Below are positions 51,354 to 62,070 of a stretch of 64,000 bases of DNA, piece by piece (within the stretch, counting starts at the first letter, position 1; each line of letters starts with the position of its first letter). The notes under the pieces are model-generated. The model was not told where the DNA came from, ran no database searches, and worked only from the letters and a program-made list of their open reading frames with translations. Where the stretch lies: assembly GCF_020085105.1 (NCBI RefSeq), contig NC_058058.1:9517175-9581174 (forward strand), read 5' to 3'. This DNA comes from Siniperca chuatsi (Eukaryota; Chordata; Actinopteri; Centrarchiformes; Sinipercidae). Both the position numbers and the translations under genes were made by a program.

Positions 51354-53992
51354 CTATGTATTTGTAACCGCAGGCACAGACGTGCTGTCTCCTCCCTCCG
51401 TCCTTCGTTTCTTGTTTCGACTTCTTTTCCTCTTCTCCCCCTGCTCCGTCTTCTTCAGCGGCGGTGTCGGCACGCCTTTCTTCTTCTTCTTCATGCAGCT
51501 CAGAGGGTTAGGATTGCTCTGTTTCCTCTTCCTCTTCCTCCCCCGCCTCTCTCCGCCCTTCTGGGCGATGCCCTGCTCCTCCTTCAGGCTGCGGATGCTC
51601 TGCTGCTGGGCCGGGCTGACCAGCTCTCCCAGCTGGACGGCCTGGACGTGGTCGAGGGACGTCTGGCAGGGCTTGTCCAGCACGATGGTGTTGAGGATGA
51701 TGTAGAGCAGCGGAACGCCTGGGATCTTCTTCAGGCCTGCAGTTACTGCGTGGTCCTGGAGAACACACACATACACCAGTAGATTTATGTGATGGGAATG
51801 CCAAATGTATACATGTCAGTTACTTCCCACAGTTACATCAATAGTACTCAATTTGGCCCTAATTTTTGTCCTAAGGAACTTCTCTTCCTAGACTGATTAT
51901 ATGACAATTCCTTAACTGATGTTTAATTGGTTTCCAGTTTATTAGGAGGTCCAGGGGTTCATTAACTTGGTGAAATTCCAGATGACAAGACCCATAACAA
52001 GCAGCACCCTCTGCCAGTCCTGAGGGCAAAACAAATCTCTAAATCAATGATTCTCCCTGGGTTCATGTTGATACTTGTGCTTGTGTGGCAGTTTGCTCCC
52101 TTTTAAATCAGTGATTCCCAACCTTTTTGGCTGATGTCCCCTTTAAATGAAGCAGCGTCTGCAGCATGAGCACCCTCGTTGAGTGATTTTCTCCTCTAAA
52201 AACCTCTCAGATTGTTTCATTTGAATAACTGTTAGAGGCCTGAAGAGGTAAAACTATTCAATATTTCACAAGAAAAAAATAGAAAGGCCAGAGAAACATC
52301 AGAAAAAAAGAGAATCTAAATTTGAGCAGCAGAACATTATTTTTCTTTTTTGTACCATCAATCCTCTCATGACCCCAAAGATACATTTTTAAACTTTATT
52401 GTGATGTTATTGCCTTCTGTGTTTTTTTGCCTAGGACTGGTAATAAATTAACTAAATTAACCTTAAACCTAAATCAACCGTGTGGCAAACACCATCAGGC
52501 ACTTGTGGTTTATTTAGTAATTATTTATCTTGATCAAACTTTTGTCTGTTTGTTTTTACATACATCTGCCAGACCTTTTTATCTGTTCTTGTACATTTTA
52601 ATAGTGTAAGCCCTTTTTCCCAATTCTCAGTAAGATAACCTCTCATTAGAGAAATAATACCTTCCCTTTTATCTGACATGAGTTGACATTTTGTCTCCCG
52701 TTCCACCAAGCATGTAAATCTTTGTATTTAAGTAACTATTACTTGGCAAGCTCTGAGATATATATGGGACTCTTAATTATCGCCTATATACACTCATTTG
52801 CAAGTTTATTAAGTAAACCTAGTTAAATTAATAACTAGGTATAATGTAATACAACTTCCCTGTAATAAATCCTACCTTCATGAAGATCATAATGTTCAGT
52901 TTTTGCTGAAACTGTTTTACAGAGGTGTTGATTCATTTTGGAGCCTGTAGCTTGTGGTGCTGTTGAACTGTACTGTCTTATACTGACAGGTGTTTCTAAT
53001 ATTTATATAGTTGTAGAGTTGAATCAACACCTCTCTAGCACAATTTAACAAAAACTGAACATTATAAGCTTCATGAACATAGGATTTATTACAGGGCTGT
53101 TGGATTTGGTCAATATTTTGCACAGTCCATCCACTGTACAGCTATTTTCATTTTAAAAACAGATATTTTACATATATTTTATATAGTTTTCATGTTTTTT
53201 TATTGTACACTACTATTTTATTTGATTCATGACTTTTGCAGTACGTGTTTATTTTTATTTTCTCTGTGTTGATGCACCAAAATACCAAAAAGGCAAATTC
53301 CTTGTATGTAAAAAGAAATAATCTACTTAGCAATAAACCTGGTTGTGATTAGACTGCATTAGTTTTAGCTAGATGTACCTAATAAACTGGCGACTGAGTG
53401 CAAGATAAAACTCATATACAGTGTTGAGCTAACATCTAGTGTCTGCTGTAGGTGTCTTGCTAATATCTAGTCCATTTCCAGTTAGTATTTCTCATTTCAT
53501 TTTTCCTCTGGGTGATGTGTGTGTCTGTGTATTTACCTGTGTAGCAACAAAGTAGTGGTGTGGGTTTGTCTCCTCCAGCATGGACAGCAGACACTCTGAA
53601 GCGGGGACAGGGGTCTTGAAATGTGGACACCTCCTCACCTGGAACCTCTGCAGGATGATTTTGGCTCCAAACAGCTCTTTTCCCAGAGTCTCCAGTTCTT
53701 TCAGTGCGCAGCTGAGAATAAACAGACACGGGTAAATAATGCGAAATTAGATAAAACAGGATGTTTACATTTAACGCGTACTTACGGTAAGTTAATCTAC
53801 TCACTTTGTGGTGCAGAGCTGCACCTCGCCCATCAGGTATTTGGGCATTTGCTCTTTGATCTGAATCTTGTTTTTCAAAGCCGCCTGACAAAAAGTCCCA
53901 TCAATGAGGATCTGAAAGGGTTCCCTGAAGCTGAAGTTGTATTTGTAGAAACTTATGGTTTTCTTGGCTTGTTTCTGTCGCTTGATCTTCAT
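51354..53992 (-). CDS. utp23: rRNA-processing protein UTP23 homolog
   Basis: UTP23 is a nucleolar small-subunit processome protein with a degenerate PIN fold, needed for early cleavages of pre-rRNA towards 18S rRNA. Coding exons on the minus strand are 53992-53805, 53711-53537 and 51755-51354, in one frame of 254 aa (human 249). The start gives MKIKRQKQAKKTISFYKYNF, a near-invariant opening. Exon 2 carries CALKELETLGKELFGAK, the C-P-H-F segment of the zinc-binding region, and ECLLSMLEETNPHHYFVATQ. Exon 3 carries KKIPGVPLLYIILNT, the LKEEQG motif, and the basic tail with NPLSCMKKKKK followed by Lys/Arg clusters expected to act as nucleolar/nuclear signals. Intron 2 (51756-53536) contains two DNA-transposon relics. 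An AATAAA on the minus strand at 51198-51193 is the likely poly(A) signal. The gene converges on rad21. Confidence 0.96.
52100..52400 (+). mobile_element. hAT-like non-autonomous fragment in utp23 intron 2
   Basis: The left end AATCAGTGATTCCCAACCTT resembles the CAGTGGTTCCCAACC termini of hAT elements. The interior is A-rich and non-coding. A related left end appears at 61898-61920. Confidence 0.5.
52791..53400. mobile_element. Palindromic MITE with long inverted repeats
   Basis: The two ends are imperfect inverted repeats of about 36 bases (CACTCATTTGCAAGTTTATT at the left; the reverse complement of the right end reads CACTCAGTCGCCAGTTTATT). Inside, 52861-52935 and 53021-53094 form a second inverted pair (GAGGTGTTGATTCA / TGAATCAACACCTC). 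A further AT-rich stretch (about 53140-53330) separates the right inner arm from the right end. It lies in utp23 intron 2 and is a familiar fish fold-back family. Confidence 0.8.
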
Positions 53993-54265
53993 GGTGGCTG
54001 GTAGGTAAAGTCAGAAAAATGGCTAGTTTTTTTTTAATCCTCCTCAGAAAATAACCGTTAGTGGCGTACGTTAAAATGTCCGTTGCAGATGATTCTTCCG
54101 GTTAGATCAGTTGACTCGTTTTATGGACGTCTTTCACAAATTTTAGTCAAATTATCACTATCAGATACTTAAGCATGGACGTTTCTAGTGTACACAACAC
54201 GCTTGCGGTTTCTACTTCTTCTGACTCCGGGCGGAAACAAAATATTCGACAAAGGTTCCGGTTGT
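53993..54265 (-). promoter_or_regulatory. utp23: utp23 promoter region with two ETS-type sites
   Basis: Upstream of the utp23 ATG the minus strand reads ACCGGAAG at 54102-54095 and AACCGGAA at 54263-54256, the core of ETS/GABP sites common in promoters of ribosome-biogenesis genes. There is no TATA box. Motifs are seen; activity is inferred. Confidence 0.45.
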
Positions 54266-54269
54266 TTGA

Positions 54270-55490
54270 GCTTCTTCTTCTGAGGTTTTATGGCGGTTGT
54301 TAAACAGCTTTTGGTGCATTACCGCCACCTTCTGAAATTGAGTGTGGATCAGAGAGGTCTTATGACTACCCTATATTATTTTCCTAAGTCCTGTATTTTC
54401 CAAATAAATAAATATTGCCCTGTACCCCACATGCCCCGAGCCAAATCGTAGTACCAGAGAGTATATTTGGTAGTACAGTTTCTTCTTCTTCTTCTGTTTA
54501 ATGGCGGTGGCAACCAGCGTTGAGGTGCACTACCGCCTCCTACTATGTTGGAGTGCGAACCAGAGTTATCTATCCCTTTAACCAACCAAACAAACAAACA
54601 AAAAAACAACTACATTTCACTGAACACTAAATTATTTTGATCAGCCCAGTTTCTTTGAAATAATGAAATAGCCTCCTTAACCCGATGGCAAATACATTTT
54701 TTAGACTCAGTTCTACTTTTGGCAGTGAAAAATGACATGCTCCACTGATTCCTCTATTTGACAGTGTTCACATGATCCTGAGGGATGTTTGTTTATTAAG
54801 TGCCGTGTTTTATTAAGTCTGGTATGTCCTACCCTCAGCTTGGTTCTCTTTAGTGCTCCTATGAGCTGTCCTCACTGTGCCCACTTCTCGCTGTGTGCAT
54901 GAAGGCCTCGTCCTGTGTTTCCTGCATCCAACAGTGCTGCCACTCTTTAATTTTGATTATTCCTTTTGCTTCAGATTTACTGAGTGAAATTTCCATGATC
55001 TCCTGATGTTTCAGAGCCTGTTTTGCCAATGCATTCCACAAATTCATTGCCCTTAATCTCTGAATCCACATACATGTTATCAAAATATTTATACTCTGTA
55101 CATAGTTTCACATATATCTCATTAACTATACCCTACCTACTGTGAAATGTAAATGACTGCAATGACATTAATGCAGAACACAAATCTGTACAAAGAATAA
55201 CTTTTTTAAATGTGTAACTCTTCACCGTAATGCTGTTGCAATTTCCATCATCTCAACTGTAAATATGGACAAATGATCTGATGTTCTTCGTTTAACAGAA
55301 ACTTATAAGGCTGGTATACTAAAAGCAAAATATGTCCTCCCTGCATTAGGATCCTTGGATCCATCAGTATATACTGGGACACATGTCTGATATAATGTTT
55401 GTAAGCTATCTTCAACCAAGACTGCAATATTTCCAAAACCTTTATGTACCTGCATTGTTTCCAGAATATAGAAATCAATTGACACCGAGG
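54270..55490 (-). mobile_element. LINE remnant with RNase H domain (I/Nimb-like)
   Basis: On the minus strand 55385-55330 reads PVYTDGSKDPNAGR, the start of a LINE-type RNase H domain with its first catalytic Asp. 55000-54900 reads EWQHCWMQETQ, its usual end, and 54840-54730 encodes RVGHTRLNKT and a Cys/His segment (CEHCQ, EHVIFHC). 3'UTR-like sequence (TTTAATGGCGGTGGCAACCA-type words, in two related copies at 54290-54345 and 54490-54560) follows. Frameshifts abound. It lies between utp23 and the RNF185-like gene. Confidence 0.7.
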
Positions 55491-56995
55491 GAAACAGCCA
55501 GGGCGGTGTTACTGGTTGTTGTGACTGTCCGACTGTTTATTTTGTTTTGTTTTATTATTATATAAATACTAAATGACATTTTGACATTTTTTATGTTTAT
55601 GTATATTTGTATTGACTTGATATGTGGAATTTTTTAAATCCTCATTTTTGAAAGCATATCATTTTCGCCAGGAAAAGAAGAACATTGGACAAAAACGTTA
55701 AGGAGAGGAAATTATGAGGTACTTTGTTATTTTTTTCACAATTATATGGTAAATTAAAATTATGAGTAAGTTAAAAAATTAAGTAATATCTCATAATTTG
55801 GCTTTGACATAATTTACATAAGTCATAATTTTGACGTAATTGTACACAACAAAACAACACACACACACGAACACATCCTGAACATTTTGTAGGATGCACT
55901 ACTGAAGCACAGTATCAGCTGACGTGATAGGGGCCTTAAAGAATAGGTTCTGCCTTGATGCAACAGTCAGGTGCCCATGTGAACAGTGAAACAGGGTTTG
56001 CTTGCTGTAATCGTTTCTTCTGTTCATACTAGCTGTTAAAACGGCAAAATCTACAGTCCTCGTTCTGTGCAAAAATACATTCCACAGTTTATCTGAAGCT
56101 AATATGAGGCTTCAGGCTTCTGAGTTAATCAAATCAAGTGAATATCTTTCAAGTTGTGTCTTTTTAGTATGTATTAGAAATTGATTTGGGAACAGATTTC
56201 TTCAGAAATGATTATAGCAAGTAAAACCTGTTGGTTCTACTTTATTACCTGATTACTTGAGGGGTCCCTGTGTCAAAATCTACTTTTAAGACTTTAATTT
56301 TTTCAAACATACTTATGTCTGTTCCTGAATAAATGTATAGTTGTCATATTGAACTCAGTGGCAGGTTAAGACCACCTGCAACATAAACTAAACAGTTTTC
56401 TCTCTCTCTCTTTTTGTCCTACAGGGGATATGACACATAACATAACACATATTTGTAAGGAGGACGTAATTTTGTTTAATGAAATTGCTTAATTTAATTT
56501 AATTATGCTAGTGTTTGAATTGTTCTTTTAATAGTTTTATTATGGAATGTAGTTTTGTTGGAGTTTTTTTTTTAATGAATATTTATTTCCCATGTTTTGA
56601 TAATCAGTGTTAGTTGATTAAGATGGGAGCACTGTAATTACCACAGAAAAACTGGGGCCTAGCAGTATTCCAGCATAGAAAAATGGTATAAATTGGAGCT
56701 GGAGAGTGTGAGGAATGTGAGTAATTTGTGCCTTAGGGAGCCTTAGTCGGTTAATCCGGCCATGCTATTGGTGTATTGATACAGACAATGTATGTGATGT
56801 GGACATTTGGATTGTATGCTTTTGTATTTTGAGAATGAGAAATATCATCAGTGTATAAATTCATATACCTTTAAAAAAAAAAGCAGGTTAACATAGTTTG
56901 AAATTTTAACATTTGCATTTATGTAGATAGTATTTGATTTCGTATCTCATATTTTTTTATTCCAGATTTTGTTGATAAATTGATTTGCAACCATT

Positions 56996-57028
<33 letters not shown>

Positions 57029-57029
57029 G
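55490..57029. other. Intergenic AT-rich sequence
   Basis: No gene, RNA or clear transposon recognised. A short (CA) run at 55855-55867 and an (ATT)n run at 56996-57028 just before the CpG-rich promoter. Confidence 0.5.
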
Positions 57030-57232
57030 GAGGGGTGGTGTCTACATTCTCCCCGCCCCTCGCCTCTGTTTTTCTCGGAAACGGAAGTTGTCAATCAGGT
57101 AGAAAGACGGCAGCAGCCTCGGTTTGGTGACACTTGTCGTCGCCTCTGAACGTTGACTCGCAGCTAACGTTAGCTCGGGTCGGGCTCGTGTGGTTTGGGT
57201 TGGTACCTTTCCTCGCTTGTACAGTAAATATA
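57030..57232 (+). promoter_or_regulatory. Promoter/5'UTR of the RNF185-like gene
   Basis: After a long AT-rich stretch the composition turns sharply GC-rich. There is an Sp1-type GC box at 57051-57060 (CCCCGCCCCT), an ETS-type CGGAAGT at 57082-57088, and a leader of about 100-150 bases to the ATG at 57233. The ATG sits in ATGGCGGC, which also resembles a YY1 site. The island continues through the coding exon. Confidence 0.55.
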
Positions 57233-57459
57233 ATGGCGGCCGCGGATCCCCGGTCCTCGAGTGACGGCGGGCCGGCCAGAAGAGGAGGATTCCCGACCGG
57301 GGAGAGCGGCAACGACCGCGACGGACCGGGCGGCAGCAGCAGCGGCGGCGGCGGCAGCGGGGAAGGCGAACGGGAGCGGGACCGGGCCACATTCGAGTGC
57401 AACATTTGTTTGGACACTGCCACGGACGCTGTCATCAGTATGTGCGGCCACTTATTCTG
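57233..57459 (+). CDS. rnf185: RNF185/RNF5-type RING E3 ubiquitin ligase, first coding exon only
   Basis: The family members are ER and mitochondrial tail-anchored RING ligases used in ER-associated degradation. Only the first coding exon lies here: 75 codons plus two bases, from ATG to a GTACGA donor. Residues 1-51 are low-complexity (Gly, Ser, Arg, Asp rich). RING ligands then begin with [20 protein letters not shown] then GHLF, giving C56, C59, C71 and H73; the split codon TG|y would supply the next cysteine. The DTA-DAVIS-CGHLF wording fits RNF185 better than RNF5, whose version reads ETAREAVVSVCGHLYC; the MAAA start is more RNF5-like. No exon encoding WPCLHQWLETR was found up to 64000, so intron 1 exceeds 6.5 kb and the gene runs off the right edge. 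Family assignment is firm; the choice of paralog is less so. Confidence 0.82.
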
Positions 57460-57807
57460 GTACGAGACAAGGCGGGGGAGGGTAGTTGTGATGTGTGGAG
57501 GCGGTTGTTTTTGTTTCTGCTCAGCCCACCGGACCGGAGTGTAGTCTTGCCGTCTGTGCGGCCTCCTTTTACCGTCAGTTTGAGTTGTTTCACGGCGGAA
57601 CAACGCGCCTTTACCAGCCGTTTGTCTCCGCGTTATGTGGGAGATGATAGCGGCCAAGATGGCTAGCTGGATATCACTGAGGAGGGTGTTGGTTTGATGG
57701 CAGTGCTGTACAATAGTTGTAAATGAATTGTGGCTTAACTTAAACCTTCATTATAAACCGTGTTTTACGGTCTGAAGTGCAAGTGGTCCTGATCATAGAC
57801 TGTATAT

Positions 57808-57809
<2 letters not shown>

Positions 57810-57852
<43 letters not shown>
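57810..57852. repeat. (CA)n microsatellite
   Basis: About 21 units, flanked by AGACTGTATATAAA on the left and an ACAGTCTGTGGTCCTGATG sequence on the right; GGTCCTGAT occurs on both sides (57785 and 57858). Confidence 0.95.
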
Positions 57853-57854
<2 letters not shown>

Positions 57855-58077
57855 CTGTGGTCCTGATGGCTCGGATGACGACTGGTTGCTGCTCATATCA
57901 TGGTGTGATGTAGGTCAGAGGTCACAGTTGCAGCCAGTGCCTTCTTGGATCACACCCTCTGTGACACATTAACTTTGCTGTTTCAGTTTAAACTGTCTGG
58001 TGATCATTTGCAGCTTTGACATCCGGTCCACGCTCAGTCATTCACCAAACATGCCACTGTCAGGTTTGCAGTAGAAC

Positions 58078-58345
58078 TAAAACAATTAGTTGATTAACTG
58101 ATTAGTTGATACACAGAAAATCACCGAAAAAATGCCAAATATTCTCTGGTTCCAGCCTCTCAAATGTGAGGATTTGCTGCTTTTCTCTGTTTTTAAAATC
58201 ATTGTTAGATTAATATCTTTTGGTTTTTGGTAGTTGGTTGGGCAATACAAGTAATTTGAAGACGTCAGCCGGGCTCTAGGAATCAATTGAGAAAATAATG
58301 AACACAATCATAATGAAAGCAACTGTTAGTTGTAACCCTAGTAAA
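58078..58345 (+). repeat. Copy of the AATCGATTAAT dispersed repeat
   Basis: Carries CAAATGTGAGGATTTGCTGC, TTGGTTGGGCAATACAAGTA and TAGTTGTAACCCTAGT. A truncated 3' end of the same family follows at 58537-58577. Confidence 0.75.
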
Positions 58346-60782
58346 TCAAACTTATGAGATTTGGTTGTTGTATTGGTATCTGTGTATATGGCAGCCACTA
58401 AGTAACGAGAAATTGCAGTACAGAAATGCCAAAGATATTTTTGAGGTCATTTAGAAACAGTATAGTTTGTCTACGTAAGAGGTTTATTTTTCATCTGTAA
58501 AATGTCTCACTCTGTACATATCATACGTTTTAATAGATAAATCAATAATGAAAGTAGCAGTTAGCTGTAACCCTAGGTTGCACTTCAGCTGTGATTCTAG
58601 TCCCTTCTCCTATCTTGGGTTTTAATCAACACTTGCGCAAGGCTCAACCTTCCAGCCACTTTGTGTTGAAAATGTAAACATTCACACAGTGACGTGAGAG
58701 GCTCATTCATGAGTTGTTGTGAGTGCTGACTGACAGCCGCTCGCAGGTCGAGGTTAATGTGAGATTAGAGCCAAGAGTGTAGGATTGGGGTCAAACCTAA
58801 GGGCATTATAATCAGTAGTAAGAGAACACAGAAGAAAATGGGACTTCCTTTTTACCTGTTGTTGACGTACGTTTGTAGTTTAAAATGATAATGATCTGTA
58901 TTGGTGAGCACTTGTGTTTTGGCTACAGAAACAGAGGTGGAGTTTTTTGAGGGCATGCTCCTGCTGCCTACAAGAGAAGTTCGCAAACCGTGATTACAGA
59001 TGTTATCTCCTTTTCAGTGGCAACGTTTTTACTCGGCGGAGAAACCCTCTGTGGTGAACACACCACAGAAGCCAGTAAAATGTTTTTAGTTGCATCAGAC
59101 CATCGTGGACAAGACTGACCTAAAGTGGGGGTTTTAACCTGCCAGCCTGGGGGCCAGATTCGGCCCTCAAAACTATTTCATAAGGCCCCCACGCGTTTAG
59201 AATTTATTTTTACATTACTTATTTGTCTTTTATTTATAGCAGCGCACCTGGCACCTAAATCTCTCTTTCTAAACCTGAAATAAAGACTGACCTTGAGGAC
59301 AGACAGTTTTAGGAGAGATGGACATTTGATTATTATGTTAACAGGTTATTGTGACCACGTTCTGTCTCAGAAGAAGCGTTACTCACATTTGAAGTGTGTT
59401 TTGTTTAAATTAAGTGTTACAAAAATATACACTAGGTTTTTTGTTCTAGGTCTGAAAAAAAACTTATTAGGAAATAGTGCAGGAATCTTAATATTATTTT
59501 GCTGTTGATTTATTTAATATTTGATCAGAGAAAGGGTGCTTCTCTGCTTCTTGCGGTTACATGGGCCGTTGCCACACAGCCATGCATTTCAGCTGCTGTG
59601 TTATGGGCTGATGTAACTTAGTTGCCATGTTACCTGCGTCCCCCCCTCGCCTCTCTCATCTTCTGTGTAACCTGATGAAACTGTGATGATGAAACTATCA
59701 GCAAGGAAGAAAGGTGTTGACGGCAGATCACCTGCTGCAACTTCAAAATTAATATTGCAACTTTGATCGCATATTAATTGTCTTATTTTTAGATTTTTTT
59801 TTTAAATAAAGACATTTTAAATCACAGTCCCTCACAATCTGTCACATATGTTTTGTATCTTAGATGGTTTAGCGTGAGTTAAACTCCTAACCCTGCTATT
59901 CAGCTGTACATAAAACAAATGGGCATTTAACTTTGACGCAGTTTAATGCTTTGAACCAACTTATCTGGCATCTTTTAGTTCAGCTGCAGCAAAAAAACAA
60001 ACATAAACAAACCGCATTTGTTGCCAAAATGCTCACAAATAAAAATATTGTGTTAGTACAATATATATGCTTTGTTGAATTTCACAACTGTGAGCCAGTA
60101 TCAGTTTCTAGCATCAGAAAATCTTATTTACTGGCACTCAAACTGCATTTTACCCTCAAATGTGTTGAAATGTGACACAGTAACAAATTCCTCATGAGCA
60201 GAGTGTCCTACACTGTCAGAGTTTAGTCTGCAGCAGCCCTAGTAGACAGTCTAGAGGGATGATTTGTGTGAAAAAAGACATTAATGTCACTTTAATACTT
60301 TGGGTTTAATGAGCGTGTGACATCTTTAATCCCTGAGTGAGAGTCCACTTGAGAAGACTAGTCTTCGTCGTCGTTAGAGATACCGGCCACACAGGCTGCA
60401 GTGCAAGTGAATTTTCTCCTCCAAGACTGAATGAGAGCTCATCATGTTAGAATTAGCACATTAATATAATCCAGCAACCCCCTGACTGGAAGGTTTAGGA
60501 AAAGAAGCATGTGTTAAGTGAAAGTGTTTGCATATGTAAAACCTGCAAGATACAGCCATTTTAATAAATTAGACTTGAAGCCCTGCATATAAAATCAGAA
60601 AGTCAGAAAACAATCAATATAATTACGTAGTTTTTTTTTTTCCTCCGAGGGTCTCGACCCCCAGGTTGGGAGCCACTGATTTAAACAACATATAAATTCT
60701 CAAATTAATGCTGTTCGGGTCGTTGTTTTAACATCTTGGCCAGACTTCATCACCAGTTAAGTTAATTTGTGATTTTGAGATC

Positions 60783-60807
60783 AGTGTGTGTGTGTGTGTG
60801 TGTGTGT
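60783..60807. repeat. (GT)n microsatellite
   Basis: About 12 units in the RNF185-like intron. Confidence 0.95.
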
Positions 60808-60854
60808 AACAAATTAATCTCAACTCAAAGTCTACTAGCTTTTTAGGAGCTTTC

Positions 60855-61165
60855 AACTAGGGCTGCAACTAATGATTATCTGCCAGTTATTTTCTAGATT
60901 TAGCGTTTAGTCTATAAAATGTCAGAAAATAATAAATAAAATAAAAAATGCCCATCACAATGCCAGGTTGTTTTCACTGGCCAACACGTAAAATATTCTG
61001 TTTACTATCACAGAAGACAAAGAAAAGCAGCAAAGCCTCACAACTAAGCAGCTGGAACTAAAGCCTTTGTTTGTTTGGCCTTTTTCTTAAAAAATACTTA
61101 AACAATTAATGGATTATCAAAATAGTTACCAATTATGTTTCTGTCGATCGGTTAATCGACTGCTT
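60855..61165 (-). repeat. Copy of the AATCGATTAAT dispersed repeat, reverse orientation
   Basis: Starts AGGGCTGCAACTAATGATTA and contains AAAATGCCCATCACAATG and AAAAGCAGCAAAGCCTCACA, the reverse complement of the 58078-58345 copy in outline. The two copies are inverted relative to each other within one intron. Confidence 0.8.
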
Positions 61166-61894
61166 GTTCTGCCTTTAACCACATCTCATGGTCTTCATCA
61201 GCAAAGGGCCAAAAATCACTCCATTTTGTCTTGAGGGCAGAGACATTACAGAAAGACCCTTTCGTCTTTGAGTTGTGCTGCTTGTCCCCTCAGCCCCAGT
61301 GTTCGGTCTACCGTGGGCCTGGTCCTGTCCACGTAGGGTCAGGGAGGAGTTTTGCTGTCGAAAACGACACTAGAATAAGCACAGTTTCAGCCCATTCCCT
61401 AAAAATGTCAGTCAAATTCTGCAGTCAGAAATCATCTTACAGCAAAAAGTATAGTTACAAAATAAAAACGATTTAATCAGGGTACTTCCCCTGTGATACA
61501 ATTTCCTGATAACTACATTAATTTCATGTTAAATCTGAATTTGTAAGCATTAAAAATAAAAGAGTTTAAACTCTTGGCTTGAGTTAAGCAGACATTGACT
61601 GAAGTTCAGAAAGGCGATCAACCTGTAATGCATAGATGGGTTATGTTAGGATTAGGCTGTGCTTGAAAGCTCCAATAAAAAGCTACTAAGTGGACTTTTG
61701 TTCGGGCAGCAATAAAGATGTGATAAAGCTGAAGCGAATCATTCATGTCTAGGGACTCGGATCAGGCTGTATGTGAACATGAACCTGTGGCGAGACAGCT
61801 GTGGCTGCAAAACAGACGAGTCGTGAAGCACTTTTTCAGTAGATAACAGGAGCATGACCTGCATGTGTTGTCCAGAAATAAGCTTATATGCTGT

Positions 61895-62070
61895 AAATCA
61901 GTGGTTCCCGACCTTTTATTGCCTGACGTATCTGATTAAGATCAGACGGGAGTAACTACACAGTAATCCAGCCAAGGCTTATGTTCTTTTTCTCATTTAT
62001 ATAAAAATGAGACTCTGCAGCCATTAAATGGCTCTAGTTGGGTCACATAATGAGAGTCTGTGTACACTCT
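61895..62070 (+). repeat. hAT-like terminal fragment
   Basis: Starts AATCAGTGGTTCCCGACCTT, like the element at 52100. A different relic at 60630-60690 reads GGGTCTCGACCCCCAGGTTG then GGAGCCACTGATTTAAAC, the opposite-strand version of a similar terminus. Confidence 0.5.

Noticed and set aside
51508-51804. Ala/Gly/Pro/Arg-rich frame overlapping utp23 exon 3
   Set aside because: Out-of-frame shadow of the utp23 coding exon; the UTP23 frame has clear family matches and splice sites.
57170-57666. Several long frames (93-188 codons) on both strands around the RNF185-like exon
   Set aside because: Shadows created by the GC-rich island; only the frame starting at 57233 carries the RING motif and ends at a proper donor.
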